DNA of 64,000 nt from Ornithinibacillus massiliensis. Its GTDB lineage: Bacteria; Bacillota; Bacilli; Bacillales; Amphibacillaceae. A model generated the notes under the pieces. It was not told the DNA's origin. It saw only the letters and a list, made by a program, of their open reading frames with translations, and ran no database searches. Positions 25,082 through 34,601 of this stretch are shown one piece after another. How positions within the stretch are numbered: the stretch's first letter is position 1; every line of letters begins with the position of its first letter. Where the stretch lies: contig NZ_JAGXBY010000003.1 of assembly GCF_018310345.1 (NCBI RefSeq), positions 640,179-704,178 on the forward strand, given 5' to 3'. Both the position numbers and the translations under genes were made by a program.

Positions 25082-26816
25082 GATTCATCACCTCTGTTTC
25101 ACCATCTAGATTATTTAACTGGACAGCTTGTTGAATTCTTTCTTGATTAATATTTTGATACAAATACCCGAAACCTATATTTTGCATTGTTGGTATTAGT
25201 ATTTTCACACAATTAAAGCCAAGAATTTTTAAGGTACGACTCGATAAATTTGCTTGATAGACTTCATGATGGGGAGTGAGCTTATTTATAATATTGTCAA
25301 AAAGCTCTCGTTGTGATGAGAATTTGTTTAGGTATGTGGAGCGTTTTTTCATAAGTTCATTTGCATCTATAATACGCTTAGTGTGAATAGCAAAATCGAA
25401 AGCAAATCTCATCTTTGGTGATGAATATAAATATAAATGATCTTCTAGCTTTTTAATCTTTCTATAATCCTCCATGAAATCAGTTGGTTTAACACCTTTA
25501 TAAATTAATTTTTGATATCCAATAAAAGACCTAATTGATGTGGATGCTTCCACAAGTGCAGATTCAATCGCCTCCTCTGGATTAATATTTGTTCCAGCTG
25601 TTGTATATAGGGCAATTCTATCTTCATCTGTCTCTTTATCTTCTAGTTCAAGCAAGACCCAAAACGAGGGGACTTCACTTTCAAGAGTTACGTCAAAGAT
25701 ATGTACCTTATATCCAATTGACTGTAAATAGGCAATCATCAAGTTGATGTTTTTATTTCCAATATTTTCTATACCTTCTACTCTTAATGGACTTGATTTA
25801 GAATACCAATGTACTAAAAAAGAATCTCGTTCAATTACCTCAAATAAACCACCAATTGATGCTTCAATCTCGTTCGATCCTAGCGCAATACCGTTTGAAC
25901 TATCGAGAATGTAACGTTTGTCGTGTGGTTTTTCATAAAAATCATGTGTCGAGAAGTAAATAACTTCTTCTGGAACTAATATATATCTCTTATCATTGAA
26001 TGAATATACATATCTCCAAAATATATCAGTCTCCGTTGAATATTTTTCAACTTGTACAAAATCTTCCGTGAACAATGATTCTGGTAGACGAAGAAATTGA
26101 TGAAGCGAGATAAATTGCTGTTTTTCCTCCATAAGAGATTGTTCACTGGTGTAGTAACTACTAGTTGTTGGAGGGGCAATTCCGTGAAACCTTTCTAACC
26201 CTTCTAATATAGAAGTAAAAAATGAACCTTTATATGTACTCCGCCTCCCATGTGCATCAAATTTTCTTCTCCCTAACGTTACATACAAACTGATAAGGGG
26301 CATACTATCAGATATATTACGGCTATGTGTATCAAAAAGACCGAACAGTGGATGTAAAAAGCTCTCTATATTATTTTGTAGGACCTTTATTACCTCATCA
26401 AATTCTCTTTCTCTAAATCCATCATTTAATCGATCGTTTACAGAAATTATCGCAGTTTCCTTTAATAGGTTAATGGACTCTTTTTCACCACAAACAGAAC
26501 ATTGAGGATATTTAATCATAAAGAGTTTAATAATATCTTTCGTTAGTAGGTTATAGGCAAAATAGTAATGCCCTTCCTCCTCCATAACCTTCTGTTTTAG
26601 TTCTTCGATAATCTTTAAATCAACTTGATTTAAATCAGGTCTACTGAAATGTTGATTCAAACCTTTATCTTCTACTCTCTTCCGAACACATTCTATACAT
26701 CCTAATTTATGCGACTTATAAGCTACAACAACATATTGATTAATTTCAAGAGAAGCTACAACCGTTCTCCTAGACTCTAGAATTTTGATTTTTCTCCACC
26801 TCAATCTTTCGAACAA
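25059..26816 (-). CDS. YcaO cyclodehydratase with N-terminal zinc-tetrad domain
   Basis: This 585-residue enzyme should turn Cys (and possibly Ser/Thr) of the core into azolines with ATP. ATP and metal motifs are SILEGLERFHG (202-212) and EASIGGLFEVIERDS. The last residues are PHPFP, the PxPxP tail typical of azoline-forming YcaO proteins. The first 110 residues carry CIEC (40-43) and CSVC (106-109), the zinc tetrad from the end of an E1-like C-domain, so it is a shortened C-D fusion. The true start is unclear: the TTG at 26816 has no ribosome site, while GAGGTGG near 26800 precedes only ATC/ATT codons. It overlaps the upstream gene. Confidence 0.88.
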   Translation of the reverse strand: MFERLRWRKIKILESRRTVVASLEINQYVVVAYKSHKLGCIECVRKRVEDKGLNQHFSRPDLNQVDLKIIEELKQKVMEEEGHYYFAYNLLTKDIIKLFMIKYPQCSVCGEKESINLLKETAIISVNDRLNDGFREREFDEVIKVLQNNIESFLHPLFGLFDTHSRNISDSMPLISLYVTLGRRKFDAHGRRSTYKGSFFTSILEGLERFHGIAPPTTSSYYTSEQSLMEEKQQFISLHQFLRLPESLFTEDFVQVEKYSTETDIFWRYVYSFNDKRYILVPEEVIYFSTHDFYEKPHDKRYILDSSNGIALGSNEIEASIGGLFEVIERDSFLVHWYSKSSPLRVEGIENIGNKNINLMIAYLQSIGYKVHIFDVTLESEVPSFWVLLELEDKETDEDRIALYTTAGTNINPEEAIESALVEASTSIRSFIGYQKLIYKGVKPTDFMEDYRKIKKLEDHLYLYSSPKMRFAFDFAIHTKRIIDANELMKKRSTYLNKFSSQRELFDNIINKLTPHHEVYQANLSSRTLKILGFNCVKILIPTMQNIGFGYLYQNINQERIQQAVQLNNLDGETEVMNREPHPFP

Positions 26817-28395
26817 TTAAATTAGATTCATGTAATTGTTCTTCATACTTCCATGCACTTTCCAATAGATATAAGTTAGAGTGCTTAAATACCTGTAATC
26901 CATTTTCTATAAATTCTTTTTCATTAGGTATATCCAAGCTAATATATTCATGATTATCCGTTTGAAGTAATGCTTCTTTATCAATCGAATTGATAGCTGT
27001 TAAAATATTCGTGATTCTTTTATTGGAATTAAACTTAATTAATATATAATTTAATGCTAACTCAACCATTTTTTCTTCAATGTTTAATGTCCTTTTTTCA
27101 TCTGAGTACATTTTATCTTTTCCATGATCTAATAAGTAAACAATATATGAACTAGAATTGATATACTTTTTAACATAAAAATCTATATCCATATTTAGTA
27201 TAGTAAAATAGTTGTTTAAATCATTATTAGGATAATTCACTCGCTCTACCTTCTGAACCGTAAAAGGTTCATCCACATATTGTAGTAGAAATAGCACCTT
27301 ATCTAGATAATAAGACTCGTTAGTAGAAATCATCCATTTGCTTTGTTTTAGATCCCTATTAAAATAGTATTCTAGACCTTTTTTTATAGTTTCCATAGCT
27401 ATTTCAATATAATCGACACCTGCATAAACAAAAGTGTCGTTCGTTGATCTATCGGATAGAGAATAAGTAGTGTATCCCATTTGAAATAAGTCAGCATATT
27501 GTTCATCCTTCCAACCTGAAATAGAAATTGGTATAGTTGGATTGTTATTGATGAACGACTCAAAATTTCCAATGTAATCTAGCTTTTCCTTAGAACGCTT
27601 AGGTTTTGGAAAAGAAAATTCTTCAACTGTCTGCATGAAATCTTCTTCCTCTAAATCATATTCATAAAATTTCCCTTCTTTATTTAAGGAAAAAGTAGAT
27701 TTAGATATACCCACTATAGATTTAATAACATATAACATGGCATAGTATGGACCCACTTTGTATAATAAAGATTCTTTAGAAATCAAATGTTCCTTATTCT
27801 CTATAGGTTTGTAATTTTGAGCTAGCTTATTCGTACTCCCGATTATTTTATCCGCTGATAAAGATAGCTCGATAATATTATGATGAATAAATTCATTCTC
27901 CATCGTAATTATCCAATCACTATCCTTAAGTTCTCCTCCTATTTCTTGTGAAACAGTCATATCATTTTCAATCAATAGATCTCTTAATATCGGAAATTGC
28001 TGGTCGACTTCTGGCGTGATATGTATTACCGCTTCGTCTAATAAACGGCAACTATGAAGAATATCCTTATCTGTGGGTAAATACTGAGACAAAACTCTAA
28101 ACCAACTATTCTTGAAATAGCTAGATAAACCATAAGAATTAGAATAGATGAAAATGGCTCCGATTTCATATAGCACTTTCAATAAACGTATAATATATTT
28201 TTGATCTTCATGACTTTTCAAGTAATCACTAATTACTAGCTCACGTTTAGAAGCATTAAGAAGATCTATTAATAACTCATATTGTTCTTGAGACGTCTCT
28301 ATGGATACCTCTAGAAAATACGTTTTAATAATACTTTTATTTTCATCCAAGTAAACCATTGTATTTTGTCGATTTAATATCAGTAATCCATCCAT
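26770..28395 (-). CDS. Ocin-ThiF-like / RRE-bearing partner of the YcaO enzyme (TclI/F-protein-like)
   Basis: This 541-residue protein has the size and position of the leader-binding partner protein of thiazole-forming clusters. The N-terminal 80 residues look like a winged-helix recognition domain (YLDENKSIIKTYFLEVSIET, then IIRLLKVLYEIGAIFIY). A degenerate Rossmann-like part follows (EAVIHITPEVDQQFPILRDL). There is no CxxC zinc pair here; those are in the YcaO protein and the 280-residue protein. The gene abuts the LanB gene (TAAATG), a sign of translational coupling. Assignment rests on pattern and context, and is less certain than that of the YcaO. Confidence 0.6.
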   Translation of the reverse strand: MDGLLILNRQNTMVYLDENKSIIKTYFLEVSIETSQEQYELLIDLLNASKRELVISDYLKSHEDQKYIIRLLKVLYEIGAIFIYSNSYGLSSYFKNSWFRVLSQYLPTDKDILHSCRLLDEAVIHITPEVDQQFPILRDLLIENDMTVSQEIGGELKDSDWIITMENEFIHHNIIELSLSADKIIGSTNKLAQNYKPIENKEHLISKESLLYKVGPYYAMLYVIKSIVGISKSTFSLNKEGKFYEYDLEEEDFMQTVEEFSFPKPKRSKEKLDYIGNFESFINNNPTIPISISGWKDEQYADLFQMGYTTYSLSDRSTNDTFVYAGVDYIEIAMETIKKGLEYYFNRDLKQSKWMISTNESYYLDKVLFLLQYVDEPFTVQKVERVNYPNNDLNNYFTILNMDIDFYVKKYINSSSYIVYLLDHGKDKMYSDEKRTLNIEEKMVELALNYILIKFNSNKRITNILTAINSIDKEALLQTDNHEYISLDIPNEKEFIENGLQVFKHSNLYLLESAWKYEEQLHESNLIVRKIEVEKNQNSRV

Positions 28396-30945
28396 TTAAG
28401 CTTCACCCTTCTGATAAATTTCAAAATTAAACTCTTTAGCATTGGGACCTGAGTTGCTCAAATATTCTTCCATAAAAAAAAGATCATAAATTGACTTCTC
28501 AAACTTATCCACCACTTCTTTTTCAAATACTTTTACAGATAAAGGATTTTCTATGTTAATGTAGAGAGGTTTAAATTTAAAAAGTTCCTCATCATTTAGC
28601 TGTGAACTTCGATCAATGACGACAAAGAATTCTTTATCTAGTTCCAATTTTGAGAAAACTAAATTTAAACGTCTGTAATACTCAAAATCACTTTCTTCAT
28701 CTTTTCTTGTTAATTCCTCTTGTATGTAGGTTAAACGAATCCTCTTTCTATTAAGCACTATATTGCCATAAGAGATTCTTGGTATAATTTCTTCCTTTAT
28801 CATCTCTCCTAATTTGTAATACATCGCTCCTGATGTAAACATTTGTAATAGTATTGCTATATATCCAGGCATGTATGTAGGAGTAAGAGATCCTCTAAAA
28901 CAGATTTTTGCTTCCTTACCATCTCTATCAATAAATCTAAATAAATTATCACTGACGTTTACTTTAAAATCTTCGACCTTATGAAGCAATTCATTATCCT
29001 TAATAGAGAATCTCCGGTTTCCAACGCCTACTGTATAGCACTCTCTACTAAGTCGATGTTCCTTCACATTACCATTAAAACCGTACGTATCTGATAATTC
29101 ATAGTAATTATTATCATCATAGAAATCCTTTGTATAAACCTGATAATCTTCACTATCAAATAAATATTCTATAAAATAATTCATGAATCGTGCCAGGTAT
29201 CTTTCCTGACCTTCATATAAAGAATTTATTATTAATTTATCCTGATTAATTTGGGCAAAGACACCAGTACTTATCCCCTTCTCTTTTCTAATCTTTTTAG
29301 GGATTTTTTGGATATAGGTGTCAATCAATCTTGTGATATCGATAGAGTCAGATGAGTAGTTCTTACATAAACTATTTAATTCTGCTATAAAGCTAAATTT
29401 TATATTATCTAGTTCTTTTAGTTCGTCTGAATAAAATTGATCCGATGCAATAAATGCGGGATTTTCCCAATAGTTCGTCATATCCTTGGATAAATCAAAC
29501 AAAATAGAGAAGAAATCACTATCCATCTCTAGGAAATCCTGTTTACGAATACTTTTTAATCTAGCAGCAAATTCATACCGTAATCTGATACTAGTATCAA
29601 AAATAAGTGAAAATGTTTGTATTTGTTTAAGCGGACTAATGAATCTATTCATTATTTCACTGTCGATATATTCTACCTCAGTATAATAACCGTCTTCATA
29701 GAATACTTGATTAGGAGCAAATTTAATACCTGTTTTCTCACTTATTTCTTTCAAAATAATATTTAGTTTTTTATAATAGTAATGTTTTTCATTGATATCT
29801 TCTGCAAAAGATACTTGTTTAGACAATTCATAGATTTTATTAAGATACGTTATTAATTCTGAGTAGGGTCCTTCTTCCAATAAAGGAATTAGCTTGCTTT
29901 TGATATCTTCGAAAAAGACTTCATACTTTGTTTCATCAAATCCTATTACTGGAATTAATAGCCCTATTTTTAGGTAGTTACGAATGATTGCAAGTATCTT
30001 CTCCTTTTGTATTTCTTTTCCTATAGCAGTATGCAGTTCAGCGAAGGATATATAGTTATCCATTTCTTTTTCATTAAAAAGGGCAACTAATGACTGCGGT
30101 ATTTTCAACTTTCCTAATCGTTCCTCTGAAAGAAAGACTTTTGTTCGGTTAGAATTTTCTTTTTTTGAAAGAAACTCAATGTAATGTACCCCATTTTCCA
30201 AGGTAATTGAAAATGGTGGGATCGTATATTTCGTCTTCTCAATAAACAAATTAGAGTTAAATAAATAATAATAAGTCAATTTATAAACAAATGTATAATT
30301 TAAAGAAACTGATTTTTGATATTCATTAGCTAACGTATTACGATTAGATAATTCCGCTCTCCCGACATTAGTAATATTACTAAATGGACTCGTTTTTAGA
30401 GCTGATCGACTAATAAAATTATATAAGGTACCTTCTAACTTACGATGTTTACTTTTATGTTCTTCTAAAGGTGTGTTCAAATAAGATGTTAATTTAGAAT
30501 AAATCTGTGGATTAATCAAATGTAATCCGTTTGATATAAACAAATTTTCTTCAAGGATATCTTTAAACCGTTGCCTTACTTCTGTTAAATTTCTTTCATA
30601 CATTAGTTTTGCGCTTTCTGATAACTGAATATAATGTCGATATAATCCGATAAATCTACTTATTTCTTCATTTAGAGTAATTGGAATAAATGCTTGTATA
30701 TTATCTGAACTATTTACAAATCTTTGATACTTATTCTTTCTTAAATATCTAATAGAATTCAATAGGTAAGGATTATTTGTGTTTTTAAGCATTTTGTTTA
30801 GAGAGTCAATTATTTTATCACGGTAACTATTTAATAATAATTCTACGTGATCAATTTCAAGAAATACGTCGGTATCAAAATCATGTTTTATTGCACTTTT
30901 TTCTAATATATTTTCTCTTTTTAATACAAATGGATTTAAAGTCAT
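28396..30945 (-). CDS. Split LanB glutamylation enzyme (Lant_dehydr_N, TbtB/TclK-like)
   Basis: This 849-residue protein matches the N-terminal domain of LanB dehydratases, with LYNFISRSALKTSPFSNIT at about residues 174-192, the hallmark motif. In TbtB and NisB this domain transfers glutamate from glutamyl-tRNA to Ser and Thr of the precursor. The SpaB_C elimination part is missing from the protein and is encoded separately in the cluster. That split is typical of thiopeptides, not lanthipeptides. No LanC gene is present. The gene lies 22 bases after the pyridine-synthase candidate and directly abuts the next gene. Confidence 0.9.
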   Translation of the reverse strand: MTLNPFVLKRENILEKSAIKHDFDTDVFLEIDHVELLLNSYRDKIIDSLNKMLKNTNNPYLLNSIRYLRKNKYQRFVNSSDNIQAFIPITLNEEISRFIGLYRHYIQLSESAKLMYERNLTEVRQRFKDILEENLFISNGLHLINPQIYSKLTSYLNTPLEEHKSKHRKLEGTLYNFISRSALKTSPFSNITNVGRAELSNRNTLANEYQKSVSLNYTFVYKLTYYYLFNSNLFIEKTKYTIPPFSITLENGVHYIEFLSKKENSNRTKVFLSEERLGKLKIPQSLVALFNEKEMDNYISFAELHTAIGKEIQKEKILAIIRNYLKIGLLIPVIGFDETKYEVFFEDIKSKLIPLLEEGPYSELITYLNKIYELSKQVSFAEDINEKHYYYKKLNIILKEISEKTGIKFAPNQVFYEDGYYTEVEYIDSEIMNRFISPLKQIQTFSLIFDTSIRLRYEFAARLKSIRKQDFLEMDSDFFSILFDLSKDMTNYWENPAFIASDQFYSDELKELDNIKFSFIAELNSLCKNYSSDSIDITRLIDTYIQKIPKKIRKEKGISTGVFAQINQDKLIINSLYEGQERYLARFMNYFIEYLFDSEDYQVYTKDFYDDNNYYELSDTYGFNGNVKEHRLSRECYTVGVGNRRFSIKDNELLHKVEDFKVNVSDNLFRFIDRDGKEAKICFRGSLTPTYMPGYIAILLQMFTSGAMYYKLGEMIKEEIIPRISYGNIVLNRKRIRLTYIQEELTRKDEESDFEYYRRLNLVFSKLELDKEFFVVIDRSSQLNDEELFKFKPLYINIENPLSVKVFEKEVVDKFEKSIYDLFFMEEYLSNSGPNAKEFNFEIYQKGEA

Positions 30946-30967
30946 TAGTTAACACCCAAATCCTTTA

Positions 30968-32020
30968 TTAGATTTTATACAGAACTTCACCATTAAAATA
31001 ATCATCATAATATTTTACAACAGAATAGGCATAGAATTGTTTCTCTGCCATGCTTTGTTCAAATAATGGCAGACTTAGGTAAAATAAATTAACAATGTCC
31101 CTAAATACAAGCATTTTTTTAGAGTGAAGAAATTGTTCTAGTTCTCCAGTTTCATCTAAACTTAATAAATCCGTATGAAATTCATTATTTAAAGGAGCAA
31201 GTTCCCTTTTCAACAACTCTAGTTGTGGCTTTAATCCTACTCCTTCTTCTGGATCATCATAATTGTCTATACTAAAGCTATCATTCATCTCCATTGCTAT
31301 ATTAGTCCATCTAGCTTCCCATTCTTGCATCAATTCAATAATATCATCTCTCAAAATGATTTCATTGTTATGAAATAGTTGCGTTCTTTTCTTTTCAAAA
31401 TTAATCTTAATATTACTATTCAAACCTCTTGCTTCAATATTTGATAAGAACCCTTGTGCATGAGATAAAAATGTTAAATGTCCATTTTTGGGGCCATCCT
31501 CATATAATGAGGCAATAAAGCGAAACTGGTGTAAAAATAGATGTGCTCTTTCTACTATCGATAATTCATGGTATTTCTCCAAAATCTTTAGGTAAATATC
31601 ATTTAGATCACATCGATACTTATCGAAAGTCTTTCGGTGTTGTTTCGAATTATAGATTCCACTTTTCCTAGGCCTTGAAAGAACATGACCATGCTCATGT
31701 AATAAATTGATATCAACATTATCTCGATATTCAAGTTCAACTAATGTTCTTTGTTTTTCCCGATATAATTGTTGTTTTTGCCTAAGATATTCGTGATTAA
31801 TTGGATTTCTATTGATATAATCACGTACAAATTCTTTTATTTCATCCACTAGAAACCTCTCTTCAGAACCATTGCGGAATACTACCAGTGTGTTTGGTCC
31901 ATGTTGCCAATCGTTATCAAGGTAATAACTACCCTGTAAATTCCTAAGCGTAGTATTACTAGTCATTTCTAGGATTAGTGGTATCTTACTTTCCGCATAG
32001 TTATAAATACTAATAGGCAT
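30968..32020 (-). CDS. Candidate pyridine synthase (SpaB_C-related, TbtD/TclM-like)
   Basis: This 350-residue protein has a SpaB_C-like start with SYYLDNDWQHGPNTLVVFR (31-49), which lines up with FFIRYW-GGPHVRLRF of the elimination enzyme. It lacks the EPExxRYGG and HMxxNRL motifs of the latter. Thiopeptide clusters contain a third LanB-derived protein of this size that joins two dehydroalanines into the six-membered nitrogen ring and releases the leader. That is the best fit here. It starts with ATG behind AAAAGAGGTG. The role is inference from family and from the two-plus-one set of LanB parts. Confidence 0.65.
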   Translation of the reverse strand: MPISIYNYAESKIPLILEMTSNTTLRNLQGSYYLDNDWQHGPNTLVVFRNGSEERFLVDEIKEFVRDYINRNPINHEYLRQKQQLYREKQRTLVELEYRDNVDINLLHEHGHVLSRPRKSGIYNSKQHRKTFDKYRCDLNDIYLKILEKYHELSIVERAHLFLHQFRFIASLYEDGPKNGHLTFLSHAQGFLSNIEARGLNSNIKINFEKKRTQLFHNNEIILRDDIIELMQEWEARWTNIAMEMNDSFSIDNYDDPEEGVGLKPQLELLKRELAPLNNEFHTDLLSLDETGELEQFLHSKKMLVFRDIVNLFYLSLPLFEQSMAEKQFYAYSVVKYYDDYFNGEVLYKI

Positions 32021-32067
32021 ACAAATAGCACCTCTTTTAGCTAATTTAGTTTAACTTGCATTATCAT

Positions 32068-34470
32068 CTAGTTTAATACTGACATTCTATGGTTATCTAG
32101 GTAGTTTAAATCTAATAGTCTATCTATCGTTTTCTTATACAAACTGTCTGCTACGTCAACATTAATTTTAAATTTATTAATTACCTCCTCTCTAATCAAT
32201 TCACTAGAAGCACCCTTTAACAAACCTTCAAATACCAACGCAACAGCTGTAGGGATTTTCAATAATTTTAAACTTCTATTTTCCACGATAATTGGCTCGT
32301 CTTGTATGTATAATAGGTAAATATGCTCTTTTATTAAAGAATTACTATTAGAAATGATGTCGTTTGAGAACATATGTGTATTAAATGGTGTGGAAACTTT
32401 AACATCTTGATATTTAGCATTGATAAATAACGGGACATTCTTCAACAAGTGTTTGATGATATTGGAAATATTTATATATTCACCAATATATTGGTTTTTC
32501 CTTCTAATCTCACAATACTGTTCTCTATTCATGTAATTAGGGAGCATCGCACATTTAGAACAACTATCTTTCACTGGGCAAATATTACATCCACGAAGCT
32601 CTTGCTCTTCTTCAGAGATTTGTAAAGCGTTACCAACCAGATTTATATAAGAATCTGAAAGTTTGCCAATTGCTTTGCTACATCCTCCACAAGGTAGAAT
32701 ATTTTGACTCTCATCTAAATTAAAGCGATGTAGTTTTGCTAATGCACAGTGTTCAGCCCTACCCCACCTACAAGCGTCCAATAGAAAACTTGATATTTCA
32801 TAAAAGTTACGGAACTGTCCTGTTTGCACAAAATATTCAACATCATTTATAAAATGCTCGAGATCTTGCTCTGTATTAATAGACAAAAAATTGTATTCAT
32901 CTAATAGCTGCTCATCATTAACTTCAGAATAAGGTGTTTTAAGAACTTCGATTTCTAAGGAATGGTGATGGTCATCTATTTGAAGTGTCTCAATATATTT
33001 CCTTCCTGTTTTGTACACTTGATGGTAGTGTGGTAAGAAAACATCTTGTTTTCTAGCTTCATCTTTGTTAAAGTCAAATACTTCATTTGTCTCCCGTATT
33101 GCACCACCTTCATTAATGCTATATAACAAACCTTCTACAGAAGACAATCTTTCTTGTCCTGAATCATAAATGACAGCACTATTAATACCTAAAAAATTAC
33201 TTAAATTACGATAAGTATTCTTACCTAATTGTTTATCCTTAACAGCAACATGTTTACTATTACCACCAGCAAAGTTATAAGGATAGTAGCCTGTTAAGAA
33301 AGAAATATAACCATTTATAAGAGCACCTTCAACTCTCATTGATAATGAATTCTGTTGCTGATTTTGCAAAATCCCACCTAAATATTGCGGAATTTCACGA
33401 CTAAAATTCCCTCGATCCCTAACTTTATCCATATCATTATGAAGTAAAATTCTAATGTCACCCTCAAATAGCTTTGAGTATACCGAACTATTGATAAACT
33501 TTAATAGTTGATTGGAGTTTACATTTTTGTTATTTTCTAGTAAAATAGGACTATACGAAATATTCCCTTTATAACTACTCATTGTTTTATAAATTCTATC
33601 AAATTTAGAAATAATATCTTCATAATCAATTTCTTGTATAAGAATCTCTAACCTATTAAATTTTGAATGTGCCAATTTCTTGAGAATATCGTCTGACAAT
33701 TTGTTAAGGCTAACTCTCGCTGAGAATGTAAACGAATACTCTTCGGGATTCATAACATTCATTAGAGAATTGAATAATTCTAAATTATTGAGAATATCGT
33801 GATCCAAAAAGTTAATCGTGCCACTAACTCCTTTTGATTCAAATAATCGAAGGTCATCAATAATTTGGTTTACTATATATTTATGCTCTAATCTTAAAGA
33901 GTCAGTGAGGTTAAATAAATTTAATCTCATGCCATAGTTATTCACTTGTCTTACTTGTATATTTCCGTTCTGATATGGAGATAGTGTATTTTGAGTAGAT
34001 AGATTGAAAGATGCATAATGACTCCGATTTTCTACGAAAGTGGATGCTTTTATAGGCAAATCGTTAACTAACTCAATTAGTATTTGTAATACCTTTTCAG
34101 CTAAGTTATCAGAGATTAGCAGGTCATAAGAAACTTGTTTAGAAATGAAATTATTATAATCATTAGAGACAAAACCAGTCCAAATTATTGTATAATCAAT
34201 CTGTTTTAACCTTTCAGAAACTATATGGGTAATATCGAAGTTCTTTTCATCAATATAAAAAATTATGATTTTATTACCTATAGCTGCTATATCATCTTCT
34301 AGATCGTAAATTAATTTAAGGTTTTTCTCAATATATTGGGTTGTGCTTATACCTTCTTCAGCTAAATAGTTACGTATATAAGATAAATCAAAATGATTAT
34401 CTGCGGTTATTAAATTATCATTATCTTTTTTAAAATAAACTAATGTTGCACAAGAATGTATTTGGACCAT
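32068..34470 (-). CDS. SPASM-like protein without a radical-SAM motif, with C-terminal recognition-like domain
   Basis: This 800-residue protein sits directly after the precursor gene. Residues 1-145 look like an alpha/beta (cobalamin-binding-like) domain, and residues 175-360 like a barrel, but there is no CxxxCxxC. Residues 567-653 hold nine cysteines in a SPASM-like order (C-x7-C, CGGC, CNIC, CSKC), which should bind one or two iron-sulfur clusters. Residues 690-790 resemble a PqqD-type winged helix (KIPTAVALVFEGLLKG). I do not know its function. The ATG was chosen; a GTG 9 bases out is possible. Part of it is related to the 400-residue protein upstream. Confidence 0.7.
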   Translation of the reverse strand: MVQIHSCATLVYFKKDNDNLITADNHFDLSYIRNYLAEEGISTTQYIEKNLKLIYDLEDDIAAIGNKIIIFYIDEKNFDITHIVSERLKQIDYTIIWTGFVSNDYNNFISKQVSYDLLISDNLAEKVLQILIELVNDLPIKASTFVENRSHYASFNLSTQNTLSPYQNGNIQVRQVNNYGMRLNLFNLTDSLRLEHKYIVNQIIDDLRLFESKGVSGTINFLDHDILNNLELFNSLMNVMNPEEYSFTFSARVSLNKLSDDILKKLAHSKFNRLEILIQEIDYEDIISKFDRIYKTMSSYKGNISYSPILLENNKNVNSNQLLKFINSSVYSKLFEGDIRILLHNDMDKVRDRGNFSREIPQYLGGILQNQQQNSLSMRVEGALINGYISFLTGYYPYNFAGGNSKHVAVKDKQLGKNTYRNLSNFLGINSAVIYDSGQERLSSVEGLLYSINEGGAIRETNEVFDFNKDEARKQDVFLPHYHQVYKTGRKYIETLQIDDHHHSLEIEVLKTPYSEVNDEQLLDEYNFLSINTEQDLEHFINDVEYFVQTGQFRNFYEISSFLLDACRWGRAEHCALAKLHRFNLDESQNILPCGGCSKAIGKLSDSYINLVGNALQISEEEQELRGCNICPVKDSCSKCAMLPNYMNREQYCEIRRKNQYIGEYINISNIIKHLLKNVPLFINAKYQDVKVSTPFNTHMFSNDIISNSNSLIKEHIYLLYIQDEPIIVENRSLKLLKIPTAVALVFEGLLKGASSELIREEVINKFKINVDVADSLYKKTIDRLLDLNYLDNHRMSVLN

Positions 34471-34530
34471 CCAATTCACAACCTTTTACGGATATTACAA
34501 AATTAAATTGTTTAATATAATATTTTGGGA

Positions 34531-34576
34531 TTAGAAGGGTTGGCTTAACCCATAGTCAATTAGACAACCCTTCTAA
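34531..34576 (-). terminator. Hairpin between the precursor gene and the modification genes
   Basis: A perfect 12-bp inverted repeat (TTAGAAGGGTTG at 34531-34542 and its complement at 34565-34576) with a 22-base loop lies 25 bases after the precursor stop. The minus strand continues with TCCCAAAATATT, so there is no strong T-run. It probably acts as a partial terminator or RNA stabiliser that gives more precursor than enzyme transcript. Confidence 0.6.
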
Positions 34577-34601
34577 AACATGTTTTACCTTAGAAGTGAA
34601 A

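Noticed and set aside
28396..30945. Lanthipeptide (LanB/LanC) reading of the cluster
   Set aside because: No LanC cyclase; LanB is split; YcaO and SagB-type genes are present, which fit a thiopeptide-type azole system instead.
32068..34470. Active radical-SAM enzyme
   Set aside because: No CxxxCxxC motif anywhere in the protein; only the SPASM-like block has clustered cysteines.
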